Made by a program: the position numbers and the translations under genes
Notes under the pieces: generated by a model
What the model was told of the DNA's origin: nothing
The model's input: only the letters and a program-made list of their open reading frames with translations
Databases searched by the model: none
Part shown: positions 27,872-36,130 of the stretch, piece after piece
How the letters are laid out: every line of letters starts with the position of its first letter
Position numbering within the stretch: the first letter of the stretch is position 1
From: Clostridium jeddahitimonense
GTDB taxonomy: Bacteria > Bacillota > Clostridia > Clostridiales > Clostridiaceae
Assembly (NCBI GenBank): GCA_000753455.2
Contig: LM994670.1
Coordinates: 1,227,005 to 1,291,004, forward strand
Direction of reading: 5' to 3'
DNA length: 64,000 bases

Positions 27872-27930
27872 CATTCGACATAAGGAGAAGGAGTTTAATT
27901 ATAAAATAAAAGACACTTTGAGGTGATTTT

Positions 27931-28881
27931 GTGAAATATATTGAGAAATTAGTAGATGATATTTATAAAAATTCTAATATTCCGTTTCAATTAAATGTAG
28001 ATGGATATGGATCATATTCTACGCCTCTTTTTGACAAAACACAAAATTATTTAACAAAGAATTTTAAATTTGAATATACTAAATGCTGCATAAAGGTTAA
28101 TGCAGCATTTAGTGCTATTTTGGAGTTATTAATTTTTTGTATTAAAGATAAGTTGGAAGAAGCATTTGTACATAAAAGAACTGTAATATCATCACTATTA
28201 AACGGAGAAGAGGTAGAAGAAGAAGTATTAAAAAGTGCTTTACCAAGAATAGGTGAGCAATTCTATTTAGTTGGAATTTATGCTGAAAATAATATAAAAA
28301 ACATATATGATTATATTAAGGAATGTTATATTGATAGTGAAGTAGAGGTAATTGTTTATAAAGGAAATATTATAATTATTGGGGAATTAGAAGATGCTAA
28401 AGAGCATATGGAGAGTATAAAAGAAACTATCTGTAATACTTTTTCCGGGAAATATTATATTAGTTATTCAAAAGTTTCAGATCTTAGTAAGCTGCGTAAA
28501 GAGTATATGGATAATTTATTTAAAATAGAATTAGCTAAAAAATATAACTTTAGTCAAGCAATAATCGATGATAAAAATCTAATATTTGAAGGAATAGTTG
28601 ATTCAGTTTCGGAAGAAGTAAAAAAAGATATATTTGAAAAGTTTAATTATGGTTTTTTACAGCTTGATAATGAGATGATTAAGACTATAGAAGTATTTTT
28701 CAAATGTGGATTAAACTTAAGTGAAGCTGCTAAGGAATTATATATCCATAGAAATACTTTGATTTATAGATTAGATAAAATTGAGAAATATACTTCTTAT
28801 GATATAAGAGAGTTTAATAATGCTGTAATATTTAAAATAGTTTTTTTCTTATGGAAGGAAAAAAAATCTAAAAAAAGTTGA
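27931..28881 (+). CDS. PucR/CdaR-like transcriptional regulator
   Basis: This 316-residue protein has a C-terminal PucR-type helix-turn-helix (N-L-S-E-A-A-K-E-L-Y-I-H-R-N-T-L-I-Y-R-L near residues 265-285) and a middle region like the CdaR GGDEF-like domain. Residues 1-100 are not recognised. The start is a GTG at 27931 behind TTGAGGTGA. Such regulators often control sugar-acid or carbohydrate genes, and the neighbours (MsmX ATPase, LacI regulator, malQ) suggest alpha-glucoside or maltodextrin use. The promoter of the next gene overlaps its stop codon. Confidence 0.85.
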   Translation: MKYIEKLVDDIYKNSNIPFQLNVDGYGSYSTPLFDKTQNYLTKNFKFEYTKCCIKVNAAFSAILELLIFCIKDKLEEAFVHKRTVISSLLNGEEVEEEVLKSALPRIGEQFYLVGIYAENNIKNIYDYIKECYIDSEVEVIVYKGNIIIIGELEDAKEHMESIKETICNTFSGKYYISYSKVSDLSKLRKEYMDNLFKIELAKKYNFSQAIIDDKNLIFEGIVDSVSEEVKKDIFEKFNYGFLQLDNEMIKTIEVFFKCGLNLSEAAKELYIHRNTLIYRLDKIEKYTSYDIREFNNAVIFKIVFFLWKEKKSKKS

Positions 28882-28906
28882 AAATGTTTGTAAATTAATT
28901 TATAAT
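28878..28906 (+). promoter_or_regulatory. Sigma-A promoter of the LacI-family regulator gene
   Basis: TTGAAA (28878-28883), 17 bp spacer, TATAAT (28901-28906). The expected start near 28913 falls at the edge of operator 1 (28914-28926). The -35 box overlaps the stop codon of the previous gene. Confidence 0.85.
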
Positions 28907-28913
28907 TAATATT

Positions 28914-28926
28914 GGAAACGATACCG
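28914..28926 (+). promoter_or_regulatory. LacI-family operator candidate 1
   Basis: GGAAACGATACCG, centred on CG as in LacI/CcpA-type operators, lies exactly where transcription should start. It shares GGAAACGRTRCCGAA with the site at 29040. It also fits the cre consensus in part, so CcpA binding is an alternative. Confidence 0.6.
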
Positions 28927-28942
28927 AATTGATGGTGTTTAA

Positions 28943-28978
28943 AAAGTATAAAACCACATTTTTGTGGTTCTATACTTT
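28943..28978 (+). other. Leader hairpin between the two LacI operator candidates
   Basis: AAAGTATA-A-AACCACA (28943-28958) pairs with TGTGGTT-C-TATACTTT (28963-28978), a 16 bp stem with one mismatch. No T-run follows. In the leader of the regulator mRNA it may stabilise RNA or partly terminate. Confidence 0.6.
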
Positions 28979-29039
28979 GATAGATAATATATATGATTTT
29001 ATTCAAGCGTTAATGTTATAAAAATTTTTAAGTGATTTT

Positions 29040-29052
29040 GGAAACGGTGCCG
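29040..29052 (+). promoter_or_regulatory. LacI-family operator candidate 2
   Basis: GGAAACGGTGCCG, 126 bp downstream of candidate 1 and 37 bp before the gene start. Two spaced sites suit a looping or roadblock mode of autorepression by the tetramer- or dimer-forming regulator encoded next. Confidence 0.58.
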
Positions 29053-29088
29053 AAATTGCAGTTAAGTTTTTTAAAAAGGAGAAAAAAG

Positions 29089-30102
29089 ATGAATATTAGA
29101 GATATTGCCAAGCTGTCAGGGGTTGGTGTAAGCACAGTATCCCGTGTATTAAATAATCATCCTGATGTAAAAGAAAGTACACGGGAAAGAGTAATGCAAG
29201 TTATAAAGGAAAGTAATTATATTCCTAATAATAGTGCAAGGATATTAAAGCAAAATAATACAAGAAACATTGGTATATTTGTTAAAGGAGTTTTTAATCC
29301 GTTCTTCTCTGAGATGCTTAATGTAATAGGGAGTAAGATAAATGAATCAAAGTATACGATGATTTTACAACAAAATGATTATGGGTTAGAAGAAGATGTA
29401 GATACGTTGAAGTCTTTTATAAAGGAAAAAAGATTACAGGGGGTTATATGTCTTGGAGGAAATTTTGTGAACATCGATGAAGAAAGTTTTGGCAACATTG
29501 ATGTACCAGTAGTTTTAACTTCAGTAAACACTGAAATGCCTAATATTAAGGATAGGTATTCAACAGTAGGAATTGATAACTTAAAGTCAGCTTATGATGC
29601 AACAAAGCACTTAATAAATTTAGGTCATAAAAATATAGCAATAATGTTAGGGGAAAAAAATGACCTTTGCATAAGTTGGTGGAGATATAAGGGGTATAAG
29701 AAAGCTTTAGAAGAAAGTAACATAGAGATTAATAGTGAAAATATGTTAATTGGTAATTATGATACTAGAACTGCTTATAATGAAACAAAAAGCTTCTTAA
29801 AACAAAATAAAGAAGTAACAGCTATTTTTGCTATTTCAGACATTATGGCTGTTGGTGTGGCAAAGGCAGTAGCTGATTGTGGGCTAAAAGTTGGAAAAGA
29901 TATTGCTATTATAGGGTTCGATGGTATGGATATAAGTGAGTTTTATAATCCAGGAATAACTACTATGAAGCAGCCAAAAGAAGCTATGGCACTTAAAAGC
30001 ATAGAACTATTATTTGCGCTTTTAAGTGGAAAAGGTGAGCATAAACATATTTTATTAGATACAGAACTAATAGAAAGAGAATCTTGTAATAGTATTAATT
30101 AG
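29089..30102 (+). CDS. LacI-family transcriptional repressor
   Basis: The 337-residue repressor has the classic N-terminal helix-turn-helix (N-I-R-D-I-A-K-L-S-G-V-G-V-S-T-V-S-R-V-L-N) and a sugar-binding effector domain ending in D-G-M-D-I-S-E-F-Y-N-P and T-T-M-K-Q-P. I chose ATG 29089, with AAAAAGGAGA just before it, because an upstream in-frame ATG (29032) would put extra residues before the DNA-binding domain and would include operator 2. Position next to malQ suggests a MalR-like maltose or maltodextrin regulator. Confidence 0.94.
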   Translation: MNIRDIAKLSGVGVSTVSRVLNNHPDVKESTRERVMQVIKESNYIPNNSARILKQNNTRNIGIFVKGVFNPFFSEMLNVIGSKINESKYTMILQQNDYGLEEDVDTLKSFIKEKRLQGVICLGGNFVNIDEESFGNIDVPVVLTSVNTEMPNIKDRYSTVGIDNLKSAYDATKHLINLGHKNIAIMLGEKNDLCISWWRYKGYKKALEESNIEINSENMLIGNYDTRTAYNETKSFLKQNKEVTAIFAISDIMAVGVAKAVADCGLKVGKDIAIIGFDGMDISEFYNPGITTMKQPKEAMALKSIELLFALLSGKGEHKHILLDTELIERESCNSIN

Positions 30103-30109
30103 GTAGTTA

Positions 30110-30171
30110 TATGGTTATTAACTAACCATAAGTGACAATACAAATTTTAATTTGTGTAATTGGAACTTACT
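30110..30171 (+). repeat. Leader-like element, copy B, with preceding hairpin
   Basis: TATGGTTA (30110-30117) and TAACCATA (30123-30130) form a perfect stem just after the regulator gene. It is followed by TGACAATACAAATTTT (30133-30148) and AATTTGTGTAATTGGAACTTACT (30149-30171), which resemble copy A at 27815-27871. It precedes malQ by about 80 bp. Confidence 0.4.
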
Positions 30172-30253
30172 GCTACAAATGTATATGAGTAGTGAGTTTC
30201 ATTATTAACGTATAAATTGTATAAGTATTATAGTGAGAGGGATAGGTGGCAAA

Positions 30254-31771
30254 ATGAATAGAAGTGCTGGAGTAATAATGCATATAGCATCTTTACCAGG
30301 AAAGTTTGGAATAGGAACTTTTGGACAAGAAGCATATAATTATGCAGACTTTTTATATAAATCAGGCTTGAAGTACTGGCAGATATTACCGCTGGGACAG
30401 ACTGGATATGGAGATTCTCCTTATCAATCTTTTTCAGCATTTGCAGGGAATCCATATTTTATAGATTTTGATTTGTTAGCAAAAGATAATTTGCTAAATG
30501 AAGATGAATATATAAATGAAAATTATGGTGATAATGACAATTATATAAATTATGGATTATTATTTAAAGTAAAGTATGAGGTATTAAGAAAGGCTTATAA
30601 TAATTTTACTAGAATTGATTCAAGTATATTAAGAGAAGAATTTGAAAAGTTTAGAGTAGAAAATAGATGGTGGCTTGAGGATTATGCACTGTATATGGCA
30701 GTGAAAAATCATTTTAATCTTGTAAGTTGGCAAGAGTGGGATGAAGATATTAAGAAAAGAGAAAAAGAAGCTTTAGAAAGATATAAAAATTTATTGAAGG
30801 ATAATATAGAGTATTGGGAGTTTGTACAGTATTTATTCTTTAAACAATGGAACGATTTAAAGAAATATGTTAATTCTAAAGGAATAAAAATAATTGGGGA
30901 TATTCCTATATATGTGGCTGAGGATAGTTCTGATGTGTGGGGCAATCCTGAAGGATATTTAATAGATACTGATACATTAAAACCTATTAGTGTTGCAGGA
31001 TGTCCTCCAGATGCTTTTTCTGCTACAGGTCAATTATGGGGAAATCCGATATATGATTGGGAGTATATGGACAAGCAAAACTACTCTTGGTGGATAAAGA
31101 GAGTTAGAGAAAGTTTAAAATTATATGATGTAGTAAGAATAGATCACTTTAGGGGATTTGAAAGCTATTGGAAGATTCCTTATGGGGAGGAAACTGCTAT
31201 TAATGGTGAATGGGTGAAAGGTCCTGGTATGAGGTTATTTGATGCTATTAAAGATGCTCTAGGAGAAGTTAATGTAATTGCTGAGGATTTAGGCTTTTTA
31301 ACTAATGAAGTAAAAGAGTTTTTAGAAGAGTCAGGATTCCCAGGGATGAAGGTTTTACAATTTGCATTTGATGAAAGAGAAGAAAGCAATTATCTTCCTC
31401 ATACTTATACTAATAATTGCGTAGCTTATACTGGAACTCATGATAATGATACTTTTAGAGGATGGTATGATGTAACTGCACCTAGAGATGATGTTAAGTA
31501 TTGCAAAGAATATTTAGCATTATCAGATGATGAAGGATATAATTGGGGATTCATAAGAGGAGTATGGAGTAGTGTAGCAGATTTAGCCATTGCATCAATG
31601 CAAGACTTTTTAGATCTTGGAAATGAAGCAAGGATAAATATGCCATCAACCTTAGGTGATAATTGGAAATGGAGAATATCTGAAGGAAGTTATGATGAGA
31701 AACTATCAGATAAAATATATAGATATACTAAAATGTATGGAAGATGTGAAGAACTAATAGTGAATAGTTAA
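30254..31771 (+). CDS. malQ: 4-alpha-glucanotransferase (amylomaltase)
   Basis: The 505-residue GH77 enzyme transfers maltosyl and longer units between maltodextrins and releases glucose. Catalytic residues are the nucleophile Asp297 in R-I-D-H-F-R-G, the acid/base Glu344 in A-E-D-L-G and the later T-H-D-N-D motif. The protein begins M-N-R-S-A-G-V-I-M-H-I-A-S-L-P-G, the usual start of the family, so ATG 30254 is preferred to the GTG at 30233. No phosphorylase gene follows, so malP must lie elsewhere. Confidence 0.96.
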   Translation: MNRSAGVIMHIASLPGKFGIGTFGQEAYNYADFLYKSGLKYWQILPLGQTGYGDSPYQSFSAFAGNPYFIDFDLLAKDNLLNEDEYINENYGDNDNYINYGLLFKVKYEVLRKAYNNFTRIDSSILREEFEKFRVENRWWLEDYALYMAVKNHFNLVSWQEWDEDIKKREKEALERYKNLLKDNIEYWEFVQYLFFKQWNDLKKYVNSKGIKIIGDIPIYVAEDSSDVWGNPEGYLIDTDTLKPISVAGCPPDAFSATGQLWGNPIYDWEYMDKQNYSWWIKRVRESLKLYDVVRIDHFRGFESYWKIPYGEETAINGEWVKGPGMRLFDAIKDALGEVNVIAEDLGFLTNEVKEFLEESGFPGMKVLQFAFDEREESNYLPHTYTNNCVAYTGTHDNDTFRGWYDVTAPRDDVKYCKEYLALSDDEGYNWGFIRGVWSSVADLAIASMQDFLDLGNEARINMPSTLGDNWKWRISEGSYDEKLSDKIYRYTKMYGRCEELIVNS

Positions 31772-31778
31772 TAATTTT

Positions 31779-31803
31779 AAAGCCAGCGATGCTGGCTTTT
31801 TAT
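31779..31803 (+). terminator. Terminator of malQ
   Basis: AAAGCCAGC (31779-31787), loop GAT, GCTGGCTTT (31791-31799) and further T. Confidence 0.92.
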
Positions 31804-31911
31804 ATTTAATTTAATTGATAGCTATTAACTTTTAACTTTTAACTAGTAACATGGTTCTAATATTACATATGAAATAATATAATCTATTAGTTTAATAATG
31901 AGGTAGGTTGT

Positions 31912-32688
31912 ATGAATAAAAAAACTGTATACGAATTTTTTATAGGATTATTAGCATTGATGTTAGCCTTAATGTTAGTTATTGATATTTTTATACCATT
32001 GCCTAAGGAAGTAACCTTAAGCTTTTATTACATAGATAATATAGTTAGGCTTATTTTTATCGGGGACTATATGATTAGGTTTGTTATAGCAAAAGGTAAA
32101 AGAATATTTATAAAAAATAATATGATTGATTTAATGTCAATAATACCACTTAGAGCTTATATTAAAATAGCAAGTCTTATTAACTTAGCTTATATTATAG
32201 AACCTAATGTTATAATAAAAGTATTTAAAATGTTTATGCTAGGTGTATTTTTTGTTAAATTTAAAGTTAAAACTAAGGAAGAAATTAGGACTAATAGAGT
32301 ATATTATCTATTAATAATATCAACTACAATTATAGTTATAGGTGCTGTTATAATATCTCTTATAGAAGGAATTTCATTAGGAGATGCTTTATGGTGGAGC
32401 TTTGTAACTTTTACTACTGTAGGTTATGGAGATGTGGTTTTAAAAACACAGTTAGGTAGGAGTATTGCTGTCATTCTTATGGTATTTGGAGTGGGATTTA
32501 TAGGTATTACATCAACAGCTATTGCCCTTAGAGTTTTAAATGGAGGTAAAAAAGAAAAAAATACTTCATATAAAAATAAAGTGTTAGAAGGAATTAAGTT
32601 AATGCTTGATAATTATGATAGTTTAAGTGATGAAGATATAGATAATATAGTAAAAATATTAAAATCTTTAAGAGATAAAGAAAGTTAA
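31912..32688 (+). CDS. Potassium channel with two-pore-helix filter
   Basis: The 258-residue membrane protein has about six spans: a voltage-sensor-like N-terminal part (about 8-125) and a pore module (about 128-212) with the selectivity filter T-V-G-Y-G-D. The cytoplasmic tail of about 45 residues is charged and contains no RCK/TrkA-N domain. The fold is ion transport family, prokaryotic Kv-like. It is a single gene. The second half of the sensor lacks a regular arginine ladder, so voltage gating is uncertain. Confidence 0.9.
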   Translation: MNKKTVYEFFIGLLALMLALMLVIDIFIPLPKEVTLSFYYIDNIVRLIFIGDYMIRFVIAKGKRIFIKNNMIDLMSIIPLRAYIKIASLINLAYIIEPNVIIKVFKMFMLGVFFVKFKVKTKEEIRTNRVYYLLIISTTIIVIGAVIISLIEGISLGDALWWSFVTFTTVGYGDVVLKTQLGRSIAVILMVFGVGFIGITSTAIALRVLNGGKKEKNTSYKNKVLEGIKLMLDNYDSLSDEDIDNIVKILKSLRDKES

Positions 32689-32741
32689 AAATTTCTTGAA
32701 ATGAAATTATATATAATTTAAAATTGTATTAAAGATATTAA

Positions 32742-32827
32742 GCAGATGTGGCGGAATAGGCAGACGCGCTATCTTGAGGGGGTAGTGAGAGATTCTCGTA
32801 CGGGTTCAAGTCCCGTTATCTGCACCA
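32742..32827 (+). tRNA. tRNA-Leu (anticodon GAG)
   Basis: This 86-nt class II tRNA has an encoded CCA. The acceptor stem pairs GCAGATG with TATCTGC. The anticodon arm CTATC-TTGAGGG-GGTAG gives anticodon GAG. A long variable arm (GAGA..TCTC) and the T-arm CGGGTTCAAGTCCCG follow. It reads the rare CUC/CUU leucine codons. Confidence 0.97.
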
Positions 32828-32947
32828 AAAAGATTGTGAGATAGGTTTAGAAGATTAGCAAGTATTTTGGATAGGTACCTATTAATTATTAGTGAAGATA
32901 GTAGTCTTTTATAAATAGAATGTAGGAAATAGAGTAGAAATTTACTA

Positions 32948-32977
32948 TTGACAATATGGTATATATATACATATAAT
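32948..32977 (+). promoter_or_regulatory. Sigma-A promoter of the glycine riboswitch-symporter transcript
   Basis: Consensus TTGACA (32948-32953), 18 bp spacer, TATAAT (32972-32977). The start would be near 32984, about 16 bases before aptamer 1. Confidence 0.9.
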
Positions 32978-33000
32978 ATTTTTATAATTTAATAGAGTTC

Positions 33001-33168
33001 GGATGAAGATAGTGGGAGAGCGATAATTTATTGTCCACCGAAGAAGCAAATCTTTCAGGTAATAGGACCGCTATTGGACGAGCCTCTGGAGAGACTCAAA
33101 AAGAGCACCGAAGGAGCAAGGTTTAATTTTATTAAACTCAAACTCTCAGGTAAAAGGACAGGGGATGC
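33001..33168 (+). promoter_or_regulatory. Tandem glycine riboswitch aptamers
   Basis: Two gcvT-type aptamers lie back to back. Aptamer 1 (about 33001-33080) has GGGAGAGCG, CCACCGAAGAAGCAAAT and TTCAGGTAATAGGAC. Aptamer 2 (about 33081-33168) has CTGGAGAGAC, GCACCGAAGGAGCAAG and CTCAGGTAAAAGGACAG. The short linker and the two similar units are the cooperative tandem form. The transcript continues into a Na+/alanine-glycine symporter, a known target class. Whether glycine turns it on or off is not readable by eye. Confidence 0.95.
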
Positions 33169-33171
33169 GAT

Positions 33172-33293
33172 AGTTAATAATTAAAAGTTAATAATTGATA
33201 ATTGATGGAAAAGCTAGATATACTGGCTTTTAAAGTGAACTTAAAGTGAAGTTTACACGTTAATTGTAAATTATGAATTGTGAATTATTAATT
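33172..33293 (+). repeat. AT-rich element with 35 bp imperfect inverted arms inside the riboswitch leader
   Basis: Arm 33172-33206 and arm 33259-33293 are complementary at 26 of 35 positions, with five more G-T pairs. Between them, AAAAGCTAG (33209-33217) and CTGGCTTTT (33223-33231) form a terminator-like hairpin. The element separates the aptamers from the terminator at 33304. It may be a short palindromic repeat or part of the expression platform. Confidence 0.55.
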
Positions 33294-33303
33294 AATCTAA
33301 GTC

Positions 33304-33337
33304 TCCTCCGTAATTTTATAATTAGGAGGATTTTTTT
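33304..33337 (+). terminator. Terminator that also hides the symporter Shine-Dalgarno sequence
   Basis: TCCTCC-G-TAATT (33304-33315) pairs with AATTA-GGAGGA (33320-33330), and seven T (33331-33337) run straight into the ATG at 33338. The 3' arm is the ribosome binding site itself. This is the likely output switch of the glycine riboswitch, acting on transcription, translation or both. Confidence 0.8.
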
Positions 33338-34708
33338 ATGGAAAAAATTTTATCAACTATCAACAATTTTATTTGGGGACCACCATTATTAATTTTATTA
33401 GTTGGAACAGGTATTTATTTTACTTTTAGGTTAAGGCTTATTCAACTTAGTAAATTGAAATTAGCTTTTAAGTATGTCTTTTCTAAGGATGAAAATGATA
33501 TTGAAGGTTTAGAAGGAGATGTAAGTAGTTTTGCAGCTCTATGTACAGCTTTATCATCTACTATAGGTACAGGAAATATAGTAGGGGTAGCAACAGCTAT
33601 AGTAGCTGGAGGACCTGGAGCAATTTTCTGGATGTGGATAGCAGCATTTTTCGGTATGGCTACAAAATATGCTGAAGGAGTACTTGCGGTAAAATATAGA
33701 GAAGTGGATTCAAATGGACAAATAGCAGGTGGTCCTATGTATTATATAGAGAAAGGTCTTGGGTCAAAGTTTCTTGCGAAAGCCTTTGCAGTATTTGGGG
33801 TAGGAGTTGCACTTTTAGGAATAGGTACCTTTGGACAAGTTAAATCTATCGCAGATGCAGCAAAATTAAGTTTTAATATTCCTATAGTAGTAACAGGTAT
33901 AATTCTTACAATAATAGTAGCATTGGTTACTTTGGGAGGAATAAAAAGAATTTCAAAAGTATCAGAGGCTATTGTACCATTTATGGCAGTGATGTATATA
34001 GTAGGAGTTTTGATGGTTTTAGCAGTAAATATAAGATTAATACCAGAAACTATTATGTTAATTATAGAAAGCGCTTTTAATCCTAGAGCTGCATTTGGAG
34101 GAGCTACAGGTATAACTATTCTTATGGTAATGCAAAGAGGGATTGGTAGAGGTGTATTTTCAAATGAGGCAGGACTAGGTAGTGCACCTATTGCAGCCGC
34201 AGCTGCGAGAACTAAAGAACCTGTAAGGCAAGGTTTAATTTCAATGACAGGTACATTTATAGATACAATAGTTATATGTACATTAACAGGGTTAGCAATA
34301 GTTATAACTAATTCTTACAATATAGGATTAGATGGGGCAGCAGTAACTACTTCAGCTTTTCAATCAGCATTACCTATATTTAATATAGGCAAATATATTG
34401 TTAATATAGGTCTTATATTTTTTGCTTTTACTACAATTATTGGATGGAATTATTATGGGGAGAGATGTATTCAATATTTATATGGAGTTAAAGCTATAAA
34501 GCCATATAAAATTATTTTCATAATTTTAATTGCAGTAGGACCATTTTTACCTTTAGATTTAATTTTTATTATAGCGGATATTTGTAATGGTCTTATGGCA
34601 TTACCAAATTTAGTTGGGCTTATAGGACTAAGAGAGATTGTAATAAGTGAGACTAGAAAGTTTTTTGAAGTAGAAAATAAAAAAGATGAAGTTGAATTAA
34701 TAGTATAA
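33338..34708 (+). CDS. agcS: Sodium:alanine/glycine symporter
   Basis: The 456-residue AGCS-family (AlsT/DagA) symporter has about ten membrane segments. Family stretches are T-A-L-S-S-T-I-G-T-G-N-I-V-G-V-A, F-F-G-M-A-T-K-Y-A-E-G and G-V-F-S-N-E-A-G-L-G-S-A-P. It imports alanine or glycine with sodium. The upstream tandem glycine riboswitch strongly suggests glycine as a physiological substrate. The start ATG directly follows a T-run with GGAGGA seven bases upstream. Confidence 0.95.
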   Translation: MEKILSTINNFIWGPPLLILLVGTGIYFTFRLRLIQLSKLKLAFKYVFSKDENDIEGLEGDVSSFAALCTALSSTIGTGNIVGVATAIVAGGPGAIFWMWIAAFFGMATKYAEGVLAVKYREVDSNGQIAGGPMYYIEKGLGSKFLAKAFAVFGVGVALLGIGTFGQVKSIADAAKLSFNIPIVVTGIILTIIVALVTLGGIKRISKVSEAIVPFMAVMYIVGVLMVLAVNIRLIPETIMLIIESAFNPRAAFGGATGITILMVMQRGIGRGVFSNEAGLGSAPIAAAAARTKEPVRQGLISMTGTFIDTIVICTLTGLAIVITNSYNIGLDGAAVTTSAFQSALPIFNIGKYIVNIGLIFFAFTTIIGWNYYGERCIQYLYGVKAIKPYKIIFIILIAVGPFLPLDLIFIIADICNGLMALPNLVGLIGLREIVISETRKFFEVENKKDEVELIV

Positions 34709-34806
34709 TGAGTAAATTATATAAGATGAAAACATAAGAATTTCTTAATAAATATATGAGATATTCTTAATAGAGTTATCATATAATTATTATGTGAGGT
34801 GATTAT

Positions 34807-35742
34807 ATGAGTGAAAAACTTAGATATAATGGTATAGATAATTATGGACATTTAAAAAGAAAAAAGACAATTAAAGTTTATCCGATTATACTTGGAATTA
34901 TATTTTGTTCATTAATTATGATTGGGGGAAAGTTATTTTTTGAAAAGGTCGATAATAGTACTTTAAGTTATGATAAGATTTCATATTATATAGATATAAC
35001 AGATAAGGTTAGTGAAGGGAAAGTTCAAGTAAATTGGCAAGAGGTAGCGGCTATAAACGAAGTTCTTAATAGTGGTAAAGAGGATGAGCTTGTTCCTAAG
35101 ATAGCAGAGATATTTTTGAAGAGTAGTGAGAATGATGGCTACACTTTATTTACAGTTGATGAAGTTTTAGAAAAATTAAATGTAAATAATGAAGAAGAAG
35201 AAGAAGTAAAATCATTTTTAAGTGAAATAGAAGATAATACCTTATATAAAGATGAAGCCAAAATAGCCTTTATAAATGAGATTTATCCCGCAGCTTTAGA
35301 AAATTATAAGAGTTATGGTATTTTACCATCTATAACAATGGCTCAAGCTATATTAGAATCAGGTTGGGGTGAATCAGAATTAGCAGTAGAACATAATAAT
35401 ATATTTGGAATAAAAGCGGATAGTCGTTGGGATGGAGCCGTTGCAACTATGACTACAAAAGAGAACTATGATGATGTTATAGAAGCTAATTTTAGAAAAT
35501 ATGATAGTATTCTTCAGTCTATAGAGGATCATGGAGAATTTTTGCATGAAAATGAAAGGTATAGAGCTAATGGTCTATTTGATGGGAATGAATATAAAAG
35601 CCAAGCACAAGCGTTAGAAAATGCAGGATATAGTACAGCTAAAGATGAAAATGGAGATAAGATTTATGCAGATAAACTTACTAATGTAATACAAAAATAT
35701 AATCTTATGATATTTGATTCAAAAGTAAAAGGTGGCTTATAA
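34807..35742 (+). CDS. Membrane-anchored glucosaminidase (peptidoglycan hydrolase)
   Basis: This 311-residue protein has a short basic cytoplasmic N terminus, one membrane segment (about 23-43), an acidic linker region, and a C-terminal GH73-type glucosaminidase domain (about 165-305). I-T-M-A-Q-A-I-L-E-S-G-W-G-E-S contains the catalytic Glu184, and N-N-I-F-G-I-K follows. It would cleave the glycan strands of the cell wall between GlcNAc and MurNAc. No cell-wall-binding repeats are present. The stop codon lies within the terminator hairpin. Confidence 0.92.
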   Translation: MSEKLRYNGIDNYGHLKRKKTIKVYPIILGIIFCSLIMIGGKLFFEKVDNSTLSYDKISYYIDITDKVSEGKVQVNWQEVAAINEVLNSGKEDELVPKIAEIFLKSSENDGYTLFTVDEVLEKLNVNNEEEEEVKSFLSEIEDNTLYKDEAKIAFINEIYPAALENYKSYGILPSITMAQAILESGWGESELAVEHNNIFGIKADSRWDGAVATMTTKENYDDVIEANFRKYDSILQSIEDHGEFLHENERYRANGLFDGNEYKSQAQALENAGYSTAKDENGDKIYADKLTNVIQKYNLMIFDSKVKGGL

Positions 35743-35755
35743 AAGCTACCTTTTT
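35727..35755. terminator. Bidirectional terminator between the glucosaminidase and acylphosphatase genes
   Basis: AAAAGGTGGCTT (35727-35738) pairs with AAGCTACCTTTT (about 35743-35754) with one G-T pair. A-rich and T-rich flanks serve both strands. Confidence 0.8.
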
Positions 35756-35774
35756 CATATCTAGTATATATTAA

Positions 35775-36047
35775 TTAATAAGTTGTTTTGAAAGAACGTT
35801 CGTTAGAAATTAAATCCTTCTTTTTAATAGAATAATCATCTACTCTTATAAATCTATTTCCTTTAGTAATTGTAGAAATATATTTATTTACCGAATCCTC
35901 ATTACCTTGCACTTCAAGCTCCACCATACCATTATCAAGATTACGAACCCATCCAGTTAATGAAAGTGAAGATGCATTCATTTGGCAGAAAAAACGACAT
36001 CCTACACCTTGAACTCTTCCATCTAAAATTATATGGTATCTTATCAT
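35775..36047 (-). CDS. Acylphosphatase
   Basis: The 90-residue enzyme hydrolyses carboxyl-phosphate bonds such as acetyl phosphate or carbamoyl phosphate. The signature G-R-V-Q-G-V-G-C-R-F-F supplies the catalytic Arg18 and G-W-V-R-N-L-D-N-G supplies Asn36. The usual V-G-F-R is V-G-C-R here. It is a full-length single-domain protein with a GGAGGAT ribosome binding site on the minus strand. It is a single gene between two terminators. Confidence 0.94.
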   Translation of the reverse strand: MIRYHIILDGRVQGVGCRFFCQMNASSLSLTGWVRNLDNGMVELEVQGNEDSVNKYISTITKGNRFIRVDDYSIKKKDLISNERSFKTTY

Positions 36048-36103
36048 AACATCCTCCGATTAATAGCATTTATTAATAATTATATCATGAAAATAATAAA
36101 ATA

Positions 36104-36127
36104 AAAAAGAAGCGAAATCGCTTCTTT
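36104..36127 (-). terminator. Terminator of the pot operon
   Basis: On the minus strand AAAGAAGCGA, loop TTT, CGCTTCTTTTTT just after the potD stop codon. Confidence 0.9.
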
Positions 36128-36130
36128 ATT

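Noticed and set aside
29032..29088. Upstream ATG as alternative start of the LacI-family regulator
   Set aside because: It would place operator candidate 2 inside the coding sequence and add residues before the helix-turn-helix. The ATG at 29089 has a strong ribosome binding site.
31810..31850. Short AACTTTTAAC direct repeats after malQ
   Set aside because: They are only about 10 bases each in low-complexity DNA. Chance is a sufficient explanation.
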